Shown here piece after piece: positions 1 to 8,627 of a DNA stretch of 64,000 bases. The translations under genes were made by a program, and so were the position numbers. The notes beneath the pieces were generated by a model. It had not been told where the DNA came from. It ran no database searches and saw nothing but the letters and a program-made list of their open reading frames with translations. The DNA is from an uncultured Lachnospiraceae bacterium (lineage in GTDB: Bacteria; Bacillota; Clostridia; Lachnospirales; Lachnospiraceae): positions 1-64,000 of the forward strand of contig CAJUHH010000012.1 in the NCBI GenBank assembly GCA_910585965.1. The letters are read 5' to 3'. The first letter of the stretch is position 1. Each line of letters begins with the position of its first letter.

Positions 1-50
1 ATGACCCTCTGCTTGTAAGGCAGATGCTCTCCCAGCTGAGCTAAGATCCC
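1..50 (-). tRNA. tRNA-Val (anticodon TAC), partial
   Basis: The 5' 50 nt of a tRNA read on the minus strand from position 50 to the left window edge. The acceptor 5' strand GGGATCT, a D-arm (GCTC...GAGC) and an anticodon stem TCTGC/GCAGA enclosing the loop CTTACAA are all visible. The anticodon TAC lies at 15-17, giving valine. The T-arm and acceptor 3' strand lie outside the window. The tRNA sits downstream of argS in the same orientation and has its own promoter. Confidence 0.9.
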
Positions 51-84
51 ATATTGACAAGCCGCTTTCGCAACCCGCTCTGCT

Positions 85-114
85 ATTATACAATTATATT
101 CCAAGACTTGTCAA
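85..114 (-). promoter_or_regulatory. Promoter of tRNA-Val
   Basis: On the minus strand a consensus -35 TTGACA (109-114) and -10 TATAAT (85-90) are separated by 18 bp. Transcription would start about 25-30 nt before the tRNA 5' end, so the tRNA is probably transcribed independently of argS. Confidence 0.7.
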
Positions 115-192
115 TATTTTTTTCAATTTTTTTCATTTATTTTCCGTCCGATTTCCCGGCTGCTCATTTTCCTGCCTGCCACAAAGAAACGA

Positions 193-1959
193 TTACATCC
201 TTTCCGGCGCCGAAAAGCCCAGCAGATCAATACATGTTTCCAAAATATTTTTTGTCAGCATCAGAAGCGCGATCCATCCTTCCTTCTTCGCCGCATCCTC
301 TTCTGCCAATATTTTCGTTTCATGATAAAAATGATTGAACGCATTGGCAATATCATAAATATATGCGCATACTTTATGGGGTGCCGTTTCTTCATATGCA
401 TTTTCTATCATGCCGAGGAATCCTGCCAGCTCCAGCATCAGCGCTTTCTCCGGGTCTCCTTCTGCCGGCCGCAATGCCGCATCCTCAGCCGCCCCTCCTG
501 CCTCTGCATATTTGGAAAGGATCGATTTGATGCGTACCAGCGTATACAGGATATACGGCCCCGTATCCCCTTCGGAAGAGGTAAATCTGTCAATATCAAA
601 AATATAATCCTTGGATGCCTGGTTGGAAAGATCCCCATATTTTACGGCAGACAGCGCGACTACCTTGGCAGTATCCTTCGCCTCTTCCTCCGGCATGGAA
701 CGATTCTGGGCAATCTTCCCATACATTACCTCGTCGATCTCGGCAAGCAGGGATTCCAGGCGCATTACGCCGCCTTCCCTTGTTTTAAAGGGCTTCCCGT
801 CCTTTCCGTTCATCGTGCCGAAACCAAGGAATTTCAGCTTTGTTTCCGGCTTTACCAGCCCCGTTTTGCGGGCGCAGCGAAATACCTGTTCAAAATACAG
901 CTCCTGCCGTTTATCCACCACATAAATCATTTCATCCGGCCCGATTTTTTCCATCCGTTCCTTGATCGTCGCCAGGTCCGTTGTGTTATATAAGGATGCC
1001 CCGTCTGACTTCAGTATCATGCAAGGCGGTATTTCCCTCGTATCGGATTCTTCTTTTACGTCCACTACCAGCGCGCCCTCGCTCAAATAAGCGTAACCCC
1101 CCGCTTTCATCTCTTCCACCATCTGGGGGATCAGGTCGTGGACATCGGATTCTCCCTTCCACAAATCGAATTCCACATTCAGTTTCTCATAATTCTTCTT
1201 CAAATCCGCCACCGACACGCAGATAATATGGTTCCAAAGCGCCCGGTATCCCCTGACACCGTTTTGCAGCTTATAGGTTGCCTCCATCGCTTTTTCCTTA
1301 TAAGCGCTGTCCTCTTTGGATCTTGCACTGGCAGCGGGATAAATTTCTTCCAGTTCGGAAATCGTAAACGGCGCGTCTTCTGGATATTCCCCGGTAAAAC
1401 CGTCATCGAAATATGCCAGACCGGGTTCCCTTTCCCGCAGCTCCGTGATAATCAGCCCCATCTGCAGCCCCCAGTCTCCCAGATGGATATCGCCAGTTAC
1501 ATCATGCCCTGCAAATCTTGCAATCCGCTTTATGCTCTCTCCAATGATCGCCGAACGCAAATGCCCCACGTGCAAGGGCTTCGCCACATTTGGCCCGCCA
1601 TAATCGATCAATATTTTCTTTGCTTTTTCAGGCCTTTCCAGCCCGAATTTGGGCTTTTCCGCCATTTCGCTTAAATAGCCCGCTAAAAAGATAGGGCTTA
1701 ACTTCAAATTCAAAAAACCGGGGGGTACTGCCTCCACGGATTCGAATACCTGGCTGTCCTCCAGTTTCCCGGCCACTTCCTGAGCAATCATGATAGGAGC
1801 TTTTTTGTAGCGCTTTGCTCCTGCCATCGCCCCATTGCATTGATATTCGCACAAGTCAGGTCTGTTTGACGGCGTTACTTTTCCAAGCTCCCTGTCATAC
1901 CCTGCCTGCTGGAACGCTTCTTTCATTTCTTCCGATATTGCATCCAGAAATTTTTTCAT
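193..1959 (-). CDS. argS: Arginyl-tRNA synthetase
   Basis: Cytosolic class I aminoacyl-tRNA synthetase that charges tRNA-Arg with arginine. The protein of 588 residues has the family's usual length. It shows the N-terminal ArgS-specific domain (about 1-100), the class I signature HVGH at 130-133 within the Rossmann catalytic domain, and a C-terminal all-helical DALR anticodon-binding domain beginning near the GDTGPYILYTLVR segment. The ATG at 1959 is chosen because it overlaps the queH stop codon as ATGA and matches the family N-terminus; an upstream in-frame extension inside queH is possible but unlikely. The overlap implies translational coupling in a carA-carB-queH-argS transcript. No T-box leader is visible because there is no room between the genes. 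Confidence 0.95.
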   Translation of the reverse strand: MKKFLDAISEEMKEAFQQAGYDRELGKVTPSNRPDLCEYQCNGAMAGAKRYKKAPIMIAQEVAGKLEDSQVFESVEAVPPGFLNLKLSPIFLAGYLSEMAEKPKFGLERPEKAKKILIDYGGPNVAKPLHVGHLRSAIIGESIKRIARFAGHDVTGDIHLGDWGLQMGLIITELREREPGLAYFDDGFTGEYPEDAPFTISELEEIYPAASARSKEDSAYKEKAMEATYKLQNGVRGYRALWNHIICVSVADLKKNYEKLNVEFDLWKGESDVHDLIPQMVEEMKAGGYAYLSEGALVVDVKEESDTREIPPCMILKSDGASLYNTTDLATIKERMEKIGPDEMIYVVDKRQELYFEQVFRCARKTGLVKPETKLKFLGFGTMNGKDGKPFKTREGGVMRLESLLAEIDEVMYGKIAQNRSMPEEEAKDTAKVVALSAVKYGDLSNQASKDYIFDIDRFTSSEGDTGPYILYTLVRIKSILSKYAEAGGAAEDAALRPAEGDPEKALMLELAGFLGMIENAYEETAPHKVCAYIYDIANAFNHFYHETKILAEEDAAKKEGWIALLMLTKNILETCIDLLGFSAPERM

Positions 1960-2684
1960 CTCTCTCTTTTTTCCTCTCTTTCCCTTTTGGAATATATACA
2001 CCCGCAATAGTCCTGCCGGTAGAGCCCAAACTGCGCCGACAGCTCGATGGATCTTTGATACCCGTTCTTTTTCTTAAAATCCGAAGGCAGGAAAAAGACA
2101 CCATATTCCTTTTCCAGCTTTTCCCCGATCTCATTCAGCTTTCTTGCATTTTTCAGAGGGCTTATTGTCAATGTTGTAGTAAAACAGTCAAATTTCTTTT
2201 CTGCCGCCAGTTCCGCCGTTTTTCTTAACCGCAGCTCATAACATCGAAAACAGCGTTCTCCTCCTTCCGGGCATTTTTCCAGCCCTTTTGCCGCCGCATA
2301 AAAGCAATCCGGTTCATAATCCCCCTCTATCACCTCTATCCGGCGTGCTTTTGCGGTGGAATGCATCCCCGCAAAATGTTCCTCTTCTATCTTTCGGTTA
2401 TATTCCCCTATCAGCCGCTTCTGCTCCTCCACTCTTTTTCGGTATTCCCCGTTCTCCGTAATATTGGGGTTATAATAAAATACGGTAATATCGAAAATTT
2501 CCCTCAGATATTCCAATACGTAACTGCTGCAAGGCGCACAGCAGCTATGGAGCAAAAGCTTTCTTCCCGGCAGAGGGATTCTTGGAAAACGCGCTGCCAG
2601 CGGTTCCCCGCTCTCCTTCTCCTGCCTTTCCATCCGATCAATGATCTTCTCCAGTTCTTTTGCATAATTTTTTCCATTTTCCAT
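1956..2684 (-). CDS. queH: Epoxyqueuosine reductase QueH
   Basis: QueH (DUF208) catalyses the last step of queuosine synthesis, reducing epoxyqueuosine in tRNA to queuosine, and replaces the unrelated QueG in many anaerobes. The family cysteine motifs are present in order: SCCAPC near the N-terminus, CFRCYELR in the middle, and YCGC near the C-terminus; these hold the Fe-S cluster and metal. The ATG at 2684 (242 residues) is preceded by a weak GGCGG; an in-frame TTG at 2699 would add five residues. The gene starts about 30 bp after carB and its stop overlaps the argS start. Its presence means the organism makes or salvages Q-modified tRNA. Confidence 0.88.
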   Translation of the reverse strand: MENGKNYAKELEKIIDRMERQEKESGEPLAARFPRIPLPGRKLLLHSCCAPCSSYVLEYLREIFDITVFYYNPNITENGEYRKRVEEQKRLIGEYNRKIEEEHFAGMHSTAKARRIEVIEGDYEPDCFYAAAKGLEKCPEGGERCFRCYELRLRKTAELAAEKKFDCFTTTLTISPLKNARKLNEIGEKLEKEYGVFFLPSDFKKKNGYQRSIELSAQFGLYRQDYCGCIYSKREREEKRER

Positions 2685-2712
2685 CGTTTTAACCGCCAAT
2701 GAATTTTTTTCG

Positions 2713-5700
2713 TTACAAAGAAGCCACGTCCACCAGCGTTAGCTTCTCTTCCTCCCCGATATGTTCCAGGCTGGTGGCAAGCGCCCTTGCCGTATCCAGG
2801 GATGTCAGGCAGTTTACGCCCGTTTCAATCGCCGTACGGCGGATCAAAAAGCCGTCCCGCGATTTATCCCTCCCCTGGGTAGGCGTATCGATCACCAGGT
2901 CTATTTCATGCCCCAGGATCAGATCCATTACCGTAGGCGATTCCTGCTGGATCTTATTGACCTGGCGTGCCTTGATTCCTGCTTCTTTTAAAGCGTTCGC
3001 CGTGCTTCGGGTGGCATAGATCTTATAGCCCAGCTTTTCAAAACGTCTGCCGATTTCGATCGCTTCCCCTTTATCCGCATCTTTTACCGTAATAATCATC
3101 CTCCGGTATCTGGGCAGACGGACTCCTGCCCCGAGAAAGGCCTTATATAAAGCTTCATAAAAGGTTCTGGCAATCCCCAGGCATTCGCCGGTGGATTTCA
3201 TTTCCGGCCCCAGGCTGATCTCCGCCCCCCGTATTTTTTCAAAAGAAAATACAGGCATCTTGATCGCTACATATTCCGATTCTTTCTGCAGTCCCGGTTC
3301 ATAACCCAGTTCCTTTATCGTTTTTCCCATCATCACCTGGACCGCCAGATCCACGATGGGAATTCCCGTCACCTTACTGATATAGGGCACCGTGCGGGAA
3401 GAACGGGGATTGACCTCGATCACATATACTTCCTCGCCCACGGCAATAAACTGGATATTGATCAGTCCGATCACATGAAGAGCCTTTGCCAGCCTCTTTG
3501 TATATTCCGCAATGGTGGCCTTTACCTTTTCACCGATGCTCTGCGCCGGATACACCGATATGCTGTCGCCGGAATGCACCCCGGCTCTTTCAATATGCTC
3601 CATAATGCCCGGAATGAGGATATCCGTTCCGTCACAGACCGCATCCACCTCGATTTCCTTGCCCTGCAGATATTTATCCACCAGAATCGGATGATCCTGG
3701 GCAATCCGATTGATGATCGCCATAAACTCTTCCACTTCCTCGTCGGAAATGGCGATCTGCATGCCCTGCCCGCCGAGGACATAGGAAGGTCTTACCAGTA
3801 CCGGATACCCAAGCTCATTAGCCACTTTTTTTGCTTCCTCCGCCGTATATACCGTTCCTCCCGAAGGCCTTGGTATCCCACAGTTTTCCAGGATCTCATC
3901 AAACAACTCCCGATCCTCGGCAGCATCCACATTTTCCGCACTCGTTCCGAGAATAGGGACACCCATTTTCATCAGACTTTCCGTCAGCTTAATCGCCGTC
4001 TGCCCGCCAAACTGCACGACCGCCCCGTCCGGTTTTTCTATATGGACGATATTTTCCACGTCCTCCGGCGTCAATGGTTCAAAATAAAGCTTGTCCGCAA
4101 TATCAAAGTCGGTGCTTACCGTTTCCGGGTTATTATTGACAATCACCGTTTCATAACCCGCTTTCGCAAAAGCCCAAGTGGCATGTACGGAACAATAATC
4201 AAATTCAATGCCCTGCCCGATACGGATCGGGCCGGAGCCAAGCACCAGCACCTTTTTCGGGGGGCGCGTTTCCACGGCTTCATTTTCACCGCCGAAACAG
4301 GAATAATAGTAAGGAGTCGCCGCTTCAAATTCTGCAGCACAGGTATCCACCATCTTGAATACCGCTGTAATGCCGTTCTCATAACGCATTTTCCTGATTT
4401 CTTCTTCCGTCCGCCCAGCCAGCTTTGCGATCACCGAATCGGAAAATTCGATGCGTTTCGCTTCTTTCAAAAGCTCAATCGTAAGAGGTTCCTTCTGCAA
4501 GGCATTCTCCATTTCCACGATCACCGCCAGTTTGTCGATGAACCAGTTATCAATCTTGGTAATATCATGTATTTCATCATAGCTGATGCCCTTTCTCAAT
4601 GCCTCGGCAATCACATAGATTCTCTGGTCATCCACCTTCTTCATCCGATCCAGCAATTCTTCCGCCAACAGATCTGAAAAATCATAACTGAGCAGACAGT
4701 CCACATGCTGTTCCAGCGAGCGGATCGCTTTCATAAGCGCCCCTTCAAAACTGGTGCATATGCTCATAACCTCCCCCGTAGCCTTCATCTGCGTTGTCAG
4801 CGTTCTTTTAGCCGTAATAAATTTATCGAAAGGCAGCCTGGGGATTTTTACCACGCAATAGTCCAGCGTTGGTTCAAAGCTTGCATATGTCTTGCCCGTA
4901 ATAGCGTTTTTAATCTCATCCAAAGTATATCCCAAAGCGATCTTCGCCGCCACTTTCGCGATGGGATATCCTGTCGCCTTGCTGGCCAGCGCAGAAGAAC
5001 GGCTCACCCGGGGATTAACCTCTATGACGCAATATTCAAAGCTTTCAGGGTGCAGGGCGAACTGCACATTACATCCCCCCGTGATCTCCAGCTCGTCAAT
5101 AATATTCAGTGCGGCGCTTCTTAGCATCTGGTATTCCTTGTCCATCAGCGTCTGGGAGGGAGCAACCACGATGCTGTCCCCGGTATGGACTCCCACCGGG
5201 TCGATGTTTTCCATATTGCAGACGGTAATGCAGTTTCCTGCGCTGTCCCGCATCACCTCATACTCGATTTCCTTCCATCCGGCAATGCACCGTTCCACCA
5301 GCACCTGCCCTACCCGGGAAAGCCGCAGGCCGTTCTCCAGAATCTCCTCCAGCTCCATCCGGTTATGGGCGATGCCGCCCCCGGAACCGCCCAGCGTATA
5401 AGCCGGACGAAGCACGACGGGATAACCGATTTTTCCTGCAAACTCCACCCCGTCCTCTACGCTTTCCACCACCAGGGAAGCCGCGCAGGGTTCCCCGATC
5501 TTTTCCATTGTTTCCTTAAACTCCAGCCTGTCTTCCGCTTTTTTTATTGTTTTGGCTGTAGTTCCAAGAAGAATCACATTATGTTTCTTCAAAAATCCCG
5601 ATTCATCCAGTTCCATGCCAAGATTCAGCCCCGCCTGTCCGCCCAAGGTAGGCAGCACGCTGTCCGGCTTTTCCTTTTCGATAATCTGCTCCAGAACCTT

Positions 5701-5913
5701 TTCCGTCAGAGGCTCGATATATACTTTATCCGCAATATCCCTGTCGGTCATGATCGTAGCCGGGTTGGAATTCACCAATATGACTTCGATTCCTTCTTCC
5801 TTCAAGGAACGGCATGCCTGGGTACCCGCATAATCGAATTCCGCTGCCTGCCCGATCACGATCGGCCCCGATCCGATCACCAGCACTTTTTTCACATTAG
5901 GATTTTTTGGCAT
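2713..5913 (-). CDS. carB: Carbamoyl-phosphate synthase large subunit
   Basis: CarB makes carbamoyl phosphate from bicarbonate, ATP and ammonia delivered by CarA, feeding pyrimidine and arginine synthesis. The 1066-residue protein has the expected duplicated architecture: two ATP-grasp halves, each starting with a VLVIGSGP or VLVLGSGP Rossmann motif (about residues 10 and 555), an oligomerisation region between them, and a C-terminal MGS-like allosteric domain (last ~130 residues). The ATG at 5913 is chosen for its AAGGAGAGG ribosome binding site about 7 nt upstream. It overlaps carA by 17 nt, indicating coupled expression. Confidence 0.96.
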   Translation of the reverse strand: MPKNPNVKKVLVIGSGPIVIGQAAEFDYAGTQACRSLKEEGIEVILVNSNPATIMTDRDIADKVYIEPLTEKVLEQIIEKEKPDSVLPTLGGQAGLNLGMELDESGFLKKHNVILLGTTAKTIKKAEDRLEFKETMEKIGEPCAASLVVESVEDGVEFAGKIGYPVVLRPAYTLGGSGGGIAHNRMELEEILENGLRLSRVGQVLVERCIAGWKEIEYEVMRDSAGNCITVCNMENIDPVGVHTGDSIVVAPSQTLMDKEYQMLRSAALNIIDELEITGGCNVQFALHPESFEYCVIEVNPRVSRSSALASKATGYPIAKVAAKIALGYTLDEIKNAITGKTYASFEPTLDYCVVKIPRLPFDKFITAKRTLTTQMKATGEVMSICTSFEGALMKAIRSLEQHVDCLLSYDFSDLLAEELLDRMKKVDDQRIYVIAEALRKGISYDEIHDITKIDNWFIDKLAVIVEMENALQKEPLTIELLKEAKRIEFSDSVIAKLAGRTEEEIRKMRYENGITAVFKMVDTCAAEFEAATPYYYSCFGGENEAVETRPPKKVLVLGSGPIRIGQGIEFDYCSVHATWAFAKAGYETVIVNNNPETVSTDFDIADKLYFEPLTPEDVENIVHIEKPDGAVVQFGGQTAIKLTESLMKMGVPILGTSAENVDAAEDRELFDEILENCGIPRPSGGTVYTAEEAKKVANELGYPVLVRPSYVLGGQGMQIAISDEEVEEFMAIINRIAQDHPILVDKYLQGKEIEVDAVCDGTDILIPGIMEHIERAGVHSGDSISVYPAQSIGEKVKATIAEYTKRLAKALHVIGLINIQFIAVGEEVYVIEVNPRSSRTVPYISKVTGIPIVDLAVQVMMGKTIKELGYEPGLQKESEYVAIKMPVFSFEKIRGAEISLGPEMKSTGECLGIARTFYEALYKAFLGAGVRLPRYRRMIITVKDADKGEAIEIGRRFEKLGYKIYATRSTANALKEAGIKARQVNKIQQESPTVMDLILGHEIDLVIDTPTQGRDKSRDGFLIRRTAIETGVNCLTSLDTARALATSLEHIGEEEKLTLVDVASL

Positions 5914-7015
5914 CTTTTTCCCTCTCCTTACATCCATTTAACATATCTATAAATTGATCGAACAAATAAGCGGAATCTTGTGGCCCCGGACAGGCTTCCG
6001 GATGGAACTGCACCGTAAAAATTTTCTTGTCTGTATAAGCCAGTCCTTCGTTAGTGCCGTCATTGACATTAATAAACGCCGGCACGGCCACATTCGGATC
6101 CAGCTTGTCCATGTCCACCACATACCCATGGTTCTGGGAAGAAATATATACCCTCCCGGTGCGCAGATCCTTCACCGGATGGTTCCCTCCCCGATGCCCG
6201 TACTTCATTTTAAAAGTATCCGCCCCGGTAGCCAGCGCCATCAACTGGTGTCCAAGGCAAATGGCGAATATGGGCAAATCCGTCTCATACAGTTTCCTGA
6301 TTTCTTTTATAATTGCTGTGCATTCTTTCGGATCCCCGGGTCCGTTGCTCAGCATAATGCCGTCAGGATTGTCTGCCAGAATTTCCTCCGCTTTGGTCCA
6401 TGCCGGATATACCGCCACATCGCATCCCCGTTTCGCCAAGGATCTGGCAATGTTTTCTTTTGCCCCCAAATCCAGCAGCGCGATCTTCTTTCCCGCGCCT
6501 TTCCCTTCGCCGGATCCTTTCCTGACATATTTTTGCCCGCACGTCACCTTCTCCACTACTTTTCCAGTCGTATATGCTCTTAACCGGGGAAGAATCTGCT
6601 CCAGGGAATATTCCTCATTCGTTGTAATCATACCGTTCATCGTTCCCTTTTCGCGAAGTATCTTCGTCAGCGCCCTCGTATCGATTCCGGCGATTCCCGG
6701 CACATCATGCTCCTCCAAAAACTGCCCCAGATCCACATCCCTGCGAAAATTGCTGCCCTTCCGAGACAATTCCCTGACAATCAGCCCGTCCGTCCACGGC
6801 CTTGTCGATTCCATATCCTCCCTGCATACCCCGTAATTCCCGATTAAGGGATACGTCATGCAGACCGCCTGGCCCGCATAGGAAGGATCCGTCAGCACTT
6901 CCGGATATCCCGCCATGGAAGTATTAAAAACGATCTCGCTGACTGCCTCTTTCGCAGCGCCGATCCTCATTCCCTCGAATACCGTGCCGTCTTCCAAAAT
7001 TAAAAATGCCCGCAT
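5897..7015 (-). CDS. carA: Carbamoyl-phosphate synthase small subunit
   Basis: CarA is the glutaminase subunit that hydrolyses glutamine and channels ammonia to CarB. The 372-residue product has the CPSase small-chain N-terminal domain (about 1-150) followed by a class I glutamine amidotransferase domain. The catalytic triad is readable: nucleophile C253 in AICLGHQL, and H338 and E340 in FHPEA. The ATG at 7015 follows a GGAG box by 7 nt. It lies 43 bp downstream of a membrane-protein gene and overlaps carB. No PyrR-type attenuator is evident in the short leader. Confidence 0.96.
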   Translation of the reverse strand: MRAFLILEDGTVFEGMRIGAAKEAVSEIVFNTSMAGYPEVLTDPSYAGQAVCMTYPLIGNYGVCREDMESTRPWTDGLIVRELSRKGSNFRRDVDLGQFLEEHDVPGIAGIDTRALTKILREKGTMNGMITTNEEYSLEQILPRLRAYTTGKVVEKVTCGQKYVRKGSGEGKGAGKKIALLDLGAKENIARSLAKRGCDVAVYPAWTKAEEILADNPDGIMLSNGPGDPKECTAIIKEIRKLYETDLPIFAICLGHQLMALATGADTFKMKYGHRGGNHPVKDLRTGRVYISSQNHGYVVDMDKLDPNVAVPAFINVNDGTNEGLAYTDKKIFTVQFHPEACPGPQDSAYLFDQFIDMLNGCKEREKDAKKS

Positions 7016-7058
7016 CTTTTTACTCCATTTCTTTCTTGGCTTCTCCAAAACCGATTCC

Positions 7059-8528
7059 CTAAAAAATAACCCAATACGCCGTATCCCCTATAATCACCAG
7101 CTGCTCGGAAGCATCAAAATAATCCCAGTTCTGATCCCCAAAATAGGTTTGGAATATGGTCTCATCCATCGGTACTTTTTCAAAGTTTCTCCCGCTCACA
7201 ATATTCACCATCGTATTCGATACCGTTCCCAACGCCCTTTCGTTAATCTGATCCGTTTTATAATATACATTATTATAACTGAAAGGACAATCGATATCGT
7301 TGGCAACCGCAAGCTTTTTCACTTCCTGCCCCGTTTCCTCTTCATATTCCACAATTTTCTCATATACCATCATCGCATAAGTCTTATCCAGCGTATTGCT
7401 TACCATATGGTTGGAAACAATGATATTGCAGAAAAGAATCTGAACCAGCAAATAAAAGCCGCATATATAGCAAAGAGCCTCTTTCCCTTTTTTCGGCACA
7501 AGCCAGAAGGCAATCAGGAAAAGCATCGCCTGCACCGCATAGAATGTCCAGATAAACCGGGGATATGTCCTGGCATCATACGATATCATGGACAAAATAT
7601 ACATCATAGCAAACATGCCCGCAACGAGCAAAAGGTAATAGACAATCGCATGCCACTTCTTTTCTTTCCAAAGTTTCCAAACAGCAAGCCCGGCCGCAAC
7701 GCATAACATAATAAGCGGCAGACATATTCCGGGAAGCAGCCCCCTGCTGTTTACCAGTATCTGCCCAAAATCTTTCAGACAGATCGCCGCTTTTCCCCCC
7801 AAATTGCGGATATCGGCGGACCGTCCCGCCTCCATCACCAGCCCCAGCTTCGCCAGAAGGCTCAGGCTTTTAATATTCAATATCCCCGATCCGATTGTAA
7901 TCACTCCGCAGAAGACTTCCGAAGCCACAGTTCTTTTTGTAATCCTGCATTCATTATCGATAAAGATCCATGCGGAAAGAACAATTGCTGCATAGATGAC
8001 CGCTGCCTGGTATTCCATCGTCGAAAGGAAGAAAAAAAAGAACGCCCATAAATATTTCTTTCTCGTAAATGCCCAAATCCCCACCGTGGCCAGCAAATAT
8101 GCCATTCCGAACATGAGGGCGCATTCGCCGAACATAAACGACTCCGCAAACAAGACATTGGAAAAAACAAGGGAAGAAATCGATATCCATGCCAACTGTT
8201 CATAAATGCCGGAAGGATTGATAATCTTATCCTCAAAACACCTCTGCAGGATGCAGACTGCCAATGCCAGCAAGGCCACTTCTGCCATCGCTGTTATCCC
8301 GGTATGGGTCGTTGTAGACAGGCCCACCTGATAGAGCAGCCAGTCCTGCAAAGCCACCAGATATCTTCCATGGGACATCATAATCGCCATATCCCCTTTT
8401 GTATTCACCATATGCGCCAGCGTATCGCAGTTAAAAGACCTTCGGAACATTCCTCCCCAGGCAATGACCAGAATCACTCCATTTATAAGATAACGGTTGA
8501 CCAATCCTTTCCATCTGCCAAAATTCAT
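7059..8528 (-). CDS. Polytopic membrane protein, GtrII-like glucosyltransferase family
   Basis: A 489-residue integral membrane protein with about ten hydrophobic segments between residues 10 and 385 and a C-terminal soluble tail of about 100 residues. The N-terminal segment carries SFNCDTL and SHGRYLVALQDW, which resemble the glucosyltransferase GtrII family (PF14264), whose members transfer glucosyl residues from a lipid carrier to surface polysaccharide. That assignment rests on overall pattern only. It lies between purL and carA in the same direction; no functional link with nucleotide synthesis is apparent. It could also be an uncharacterised GT-C-like protein. Confidence 0.65.
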   Translation of the reverse strand: MNFGRWKGLVNRYLINGVILVIAWGGMFRRSFNCDTLAHMVNTKGDMAIMMSHGRYLVALQDWLLYQVGLSTTTHTGITAMAEVALLALAVCILQRCFEDKIINPSGIYEQLAWISISSLVFSNVLFAESFMFGECALMFGMAYLLATVGIWAFTRKKYLWAFFFFFLSTMEYQAAVIYAAIVLSAWIFIDNECRITKRTVASEVFCGVITIGSGILNIKSLSLLAKLGLVMEAGRSADIRNLGGKAAICLKDFGQILVNSRGLLPGICLPLIMLCVAAGLAVWKLWKEKKWHAIVYYLLLVAGMFAMMYILSMISYDARTYPRFIWTFYAVQAMLFLIAFWLVPKKGKEALCYICGFYLLVQILFCNIIVSNHMVSNTLDKTYAMMVYEKIVEYEEETGQEVKKLAVANDIDCPFSYNNVYYKTDQINERALGTVSNTMVNIVSGRNFEKVPMDETIFQTYFGDQNWDYFDASEQLVIIGDTAYWVIF

Positions 8529-8560
8529 ATTTTCTTACTCCTTATACTTATCATGAAAGA

Positions 8561-8606
8561 CCGCCTTATAGCCGCTCCGTTTTTTCGGAGTCGGCTGATA
8601 AAGCGG
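8561..8606. terminator. Long bipartite stem-loop after purL
   Basis: An inverted repeat with an inner stem of nine pairs (GCCGCTCCG at 8571-8579 against CGGAGTCGGC at 8586-8595, one bulged base) and an outer stem of nine pairs (8561-8569 against 8598-8606). The six-T/A loop is at 8580-8585. It sits between the purL stop and the next minus-strand gene and lacks a long U-tract, so it may attenuate rather than fully terminate purL transcription. Confidence 0.55.
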
Positions 8607-8627
8607 CTTTGCTCATCCGATTTATAA

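Noticed and set aside
3475..4677. A 400-codon open frame on the plus strand
   Set aside because: It lies wholly antisense to the well-supported carB gene, has no family features and a composition expected of a reversed coding region.
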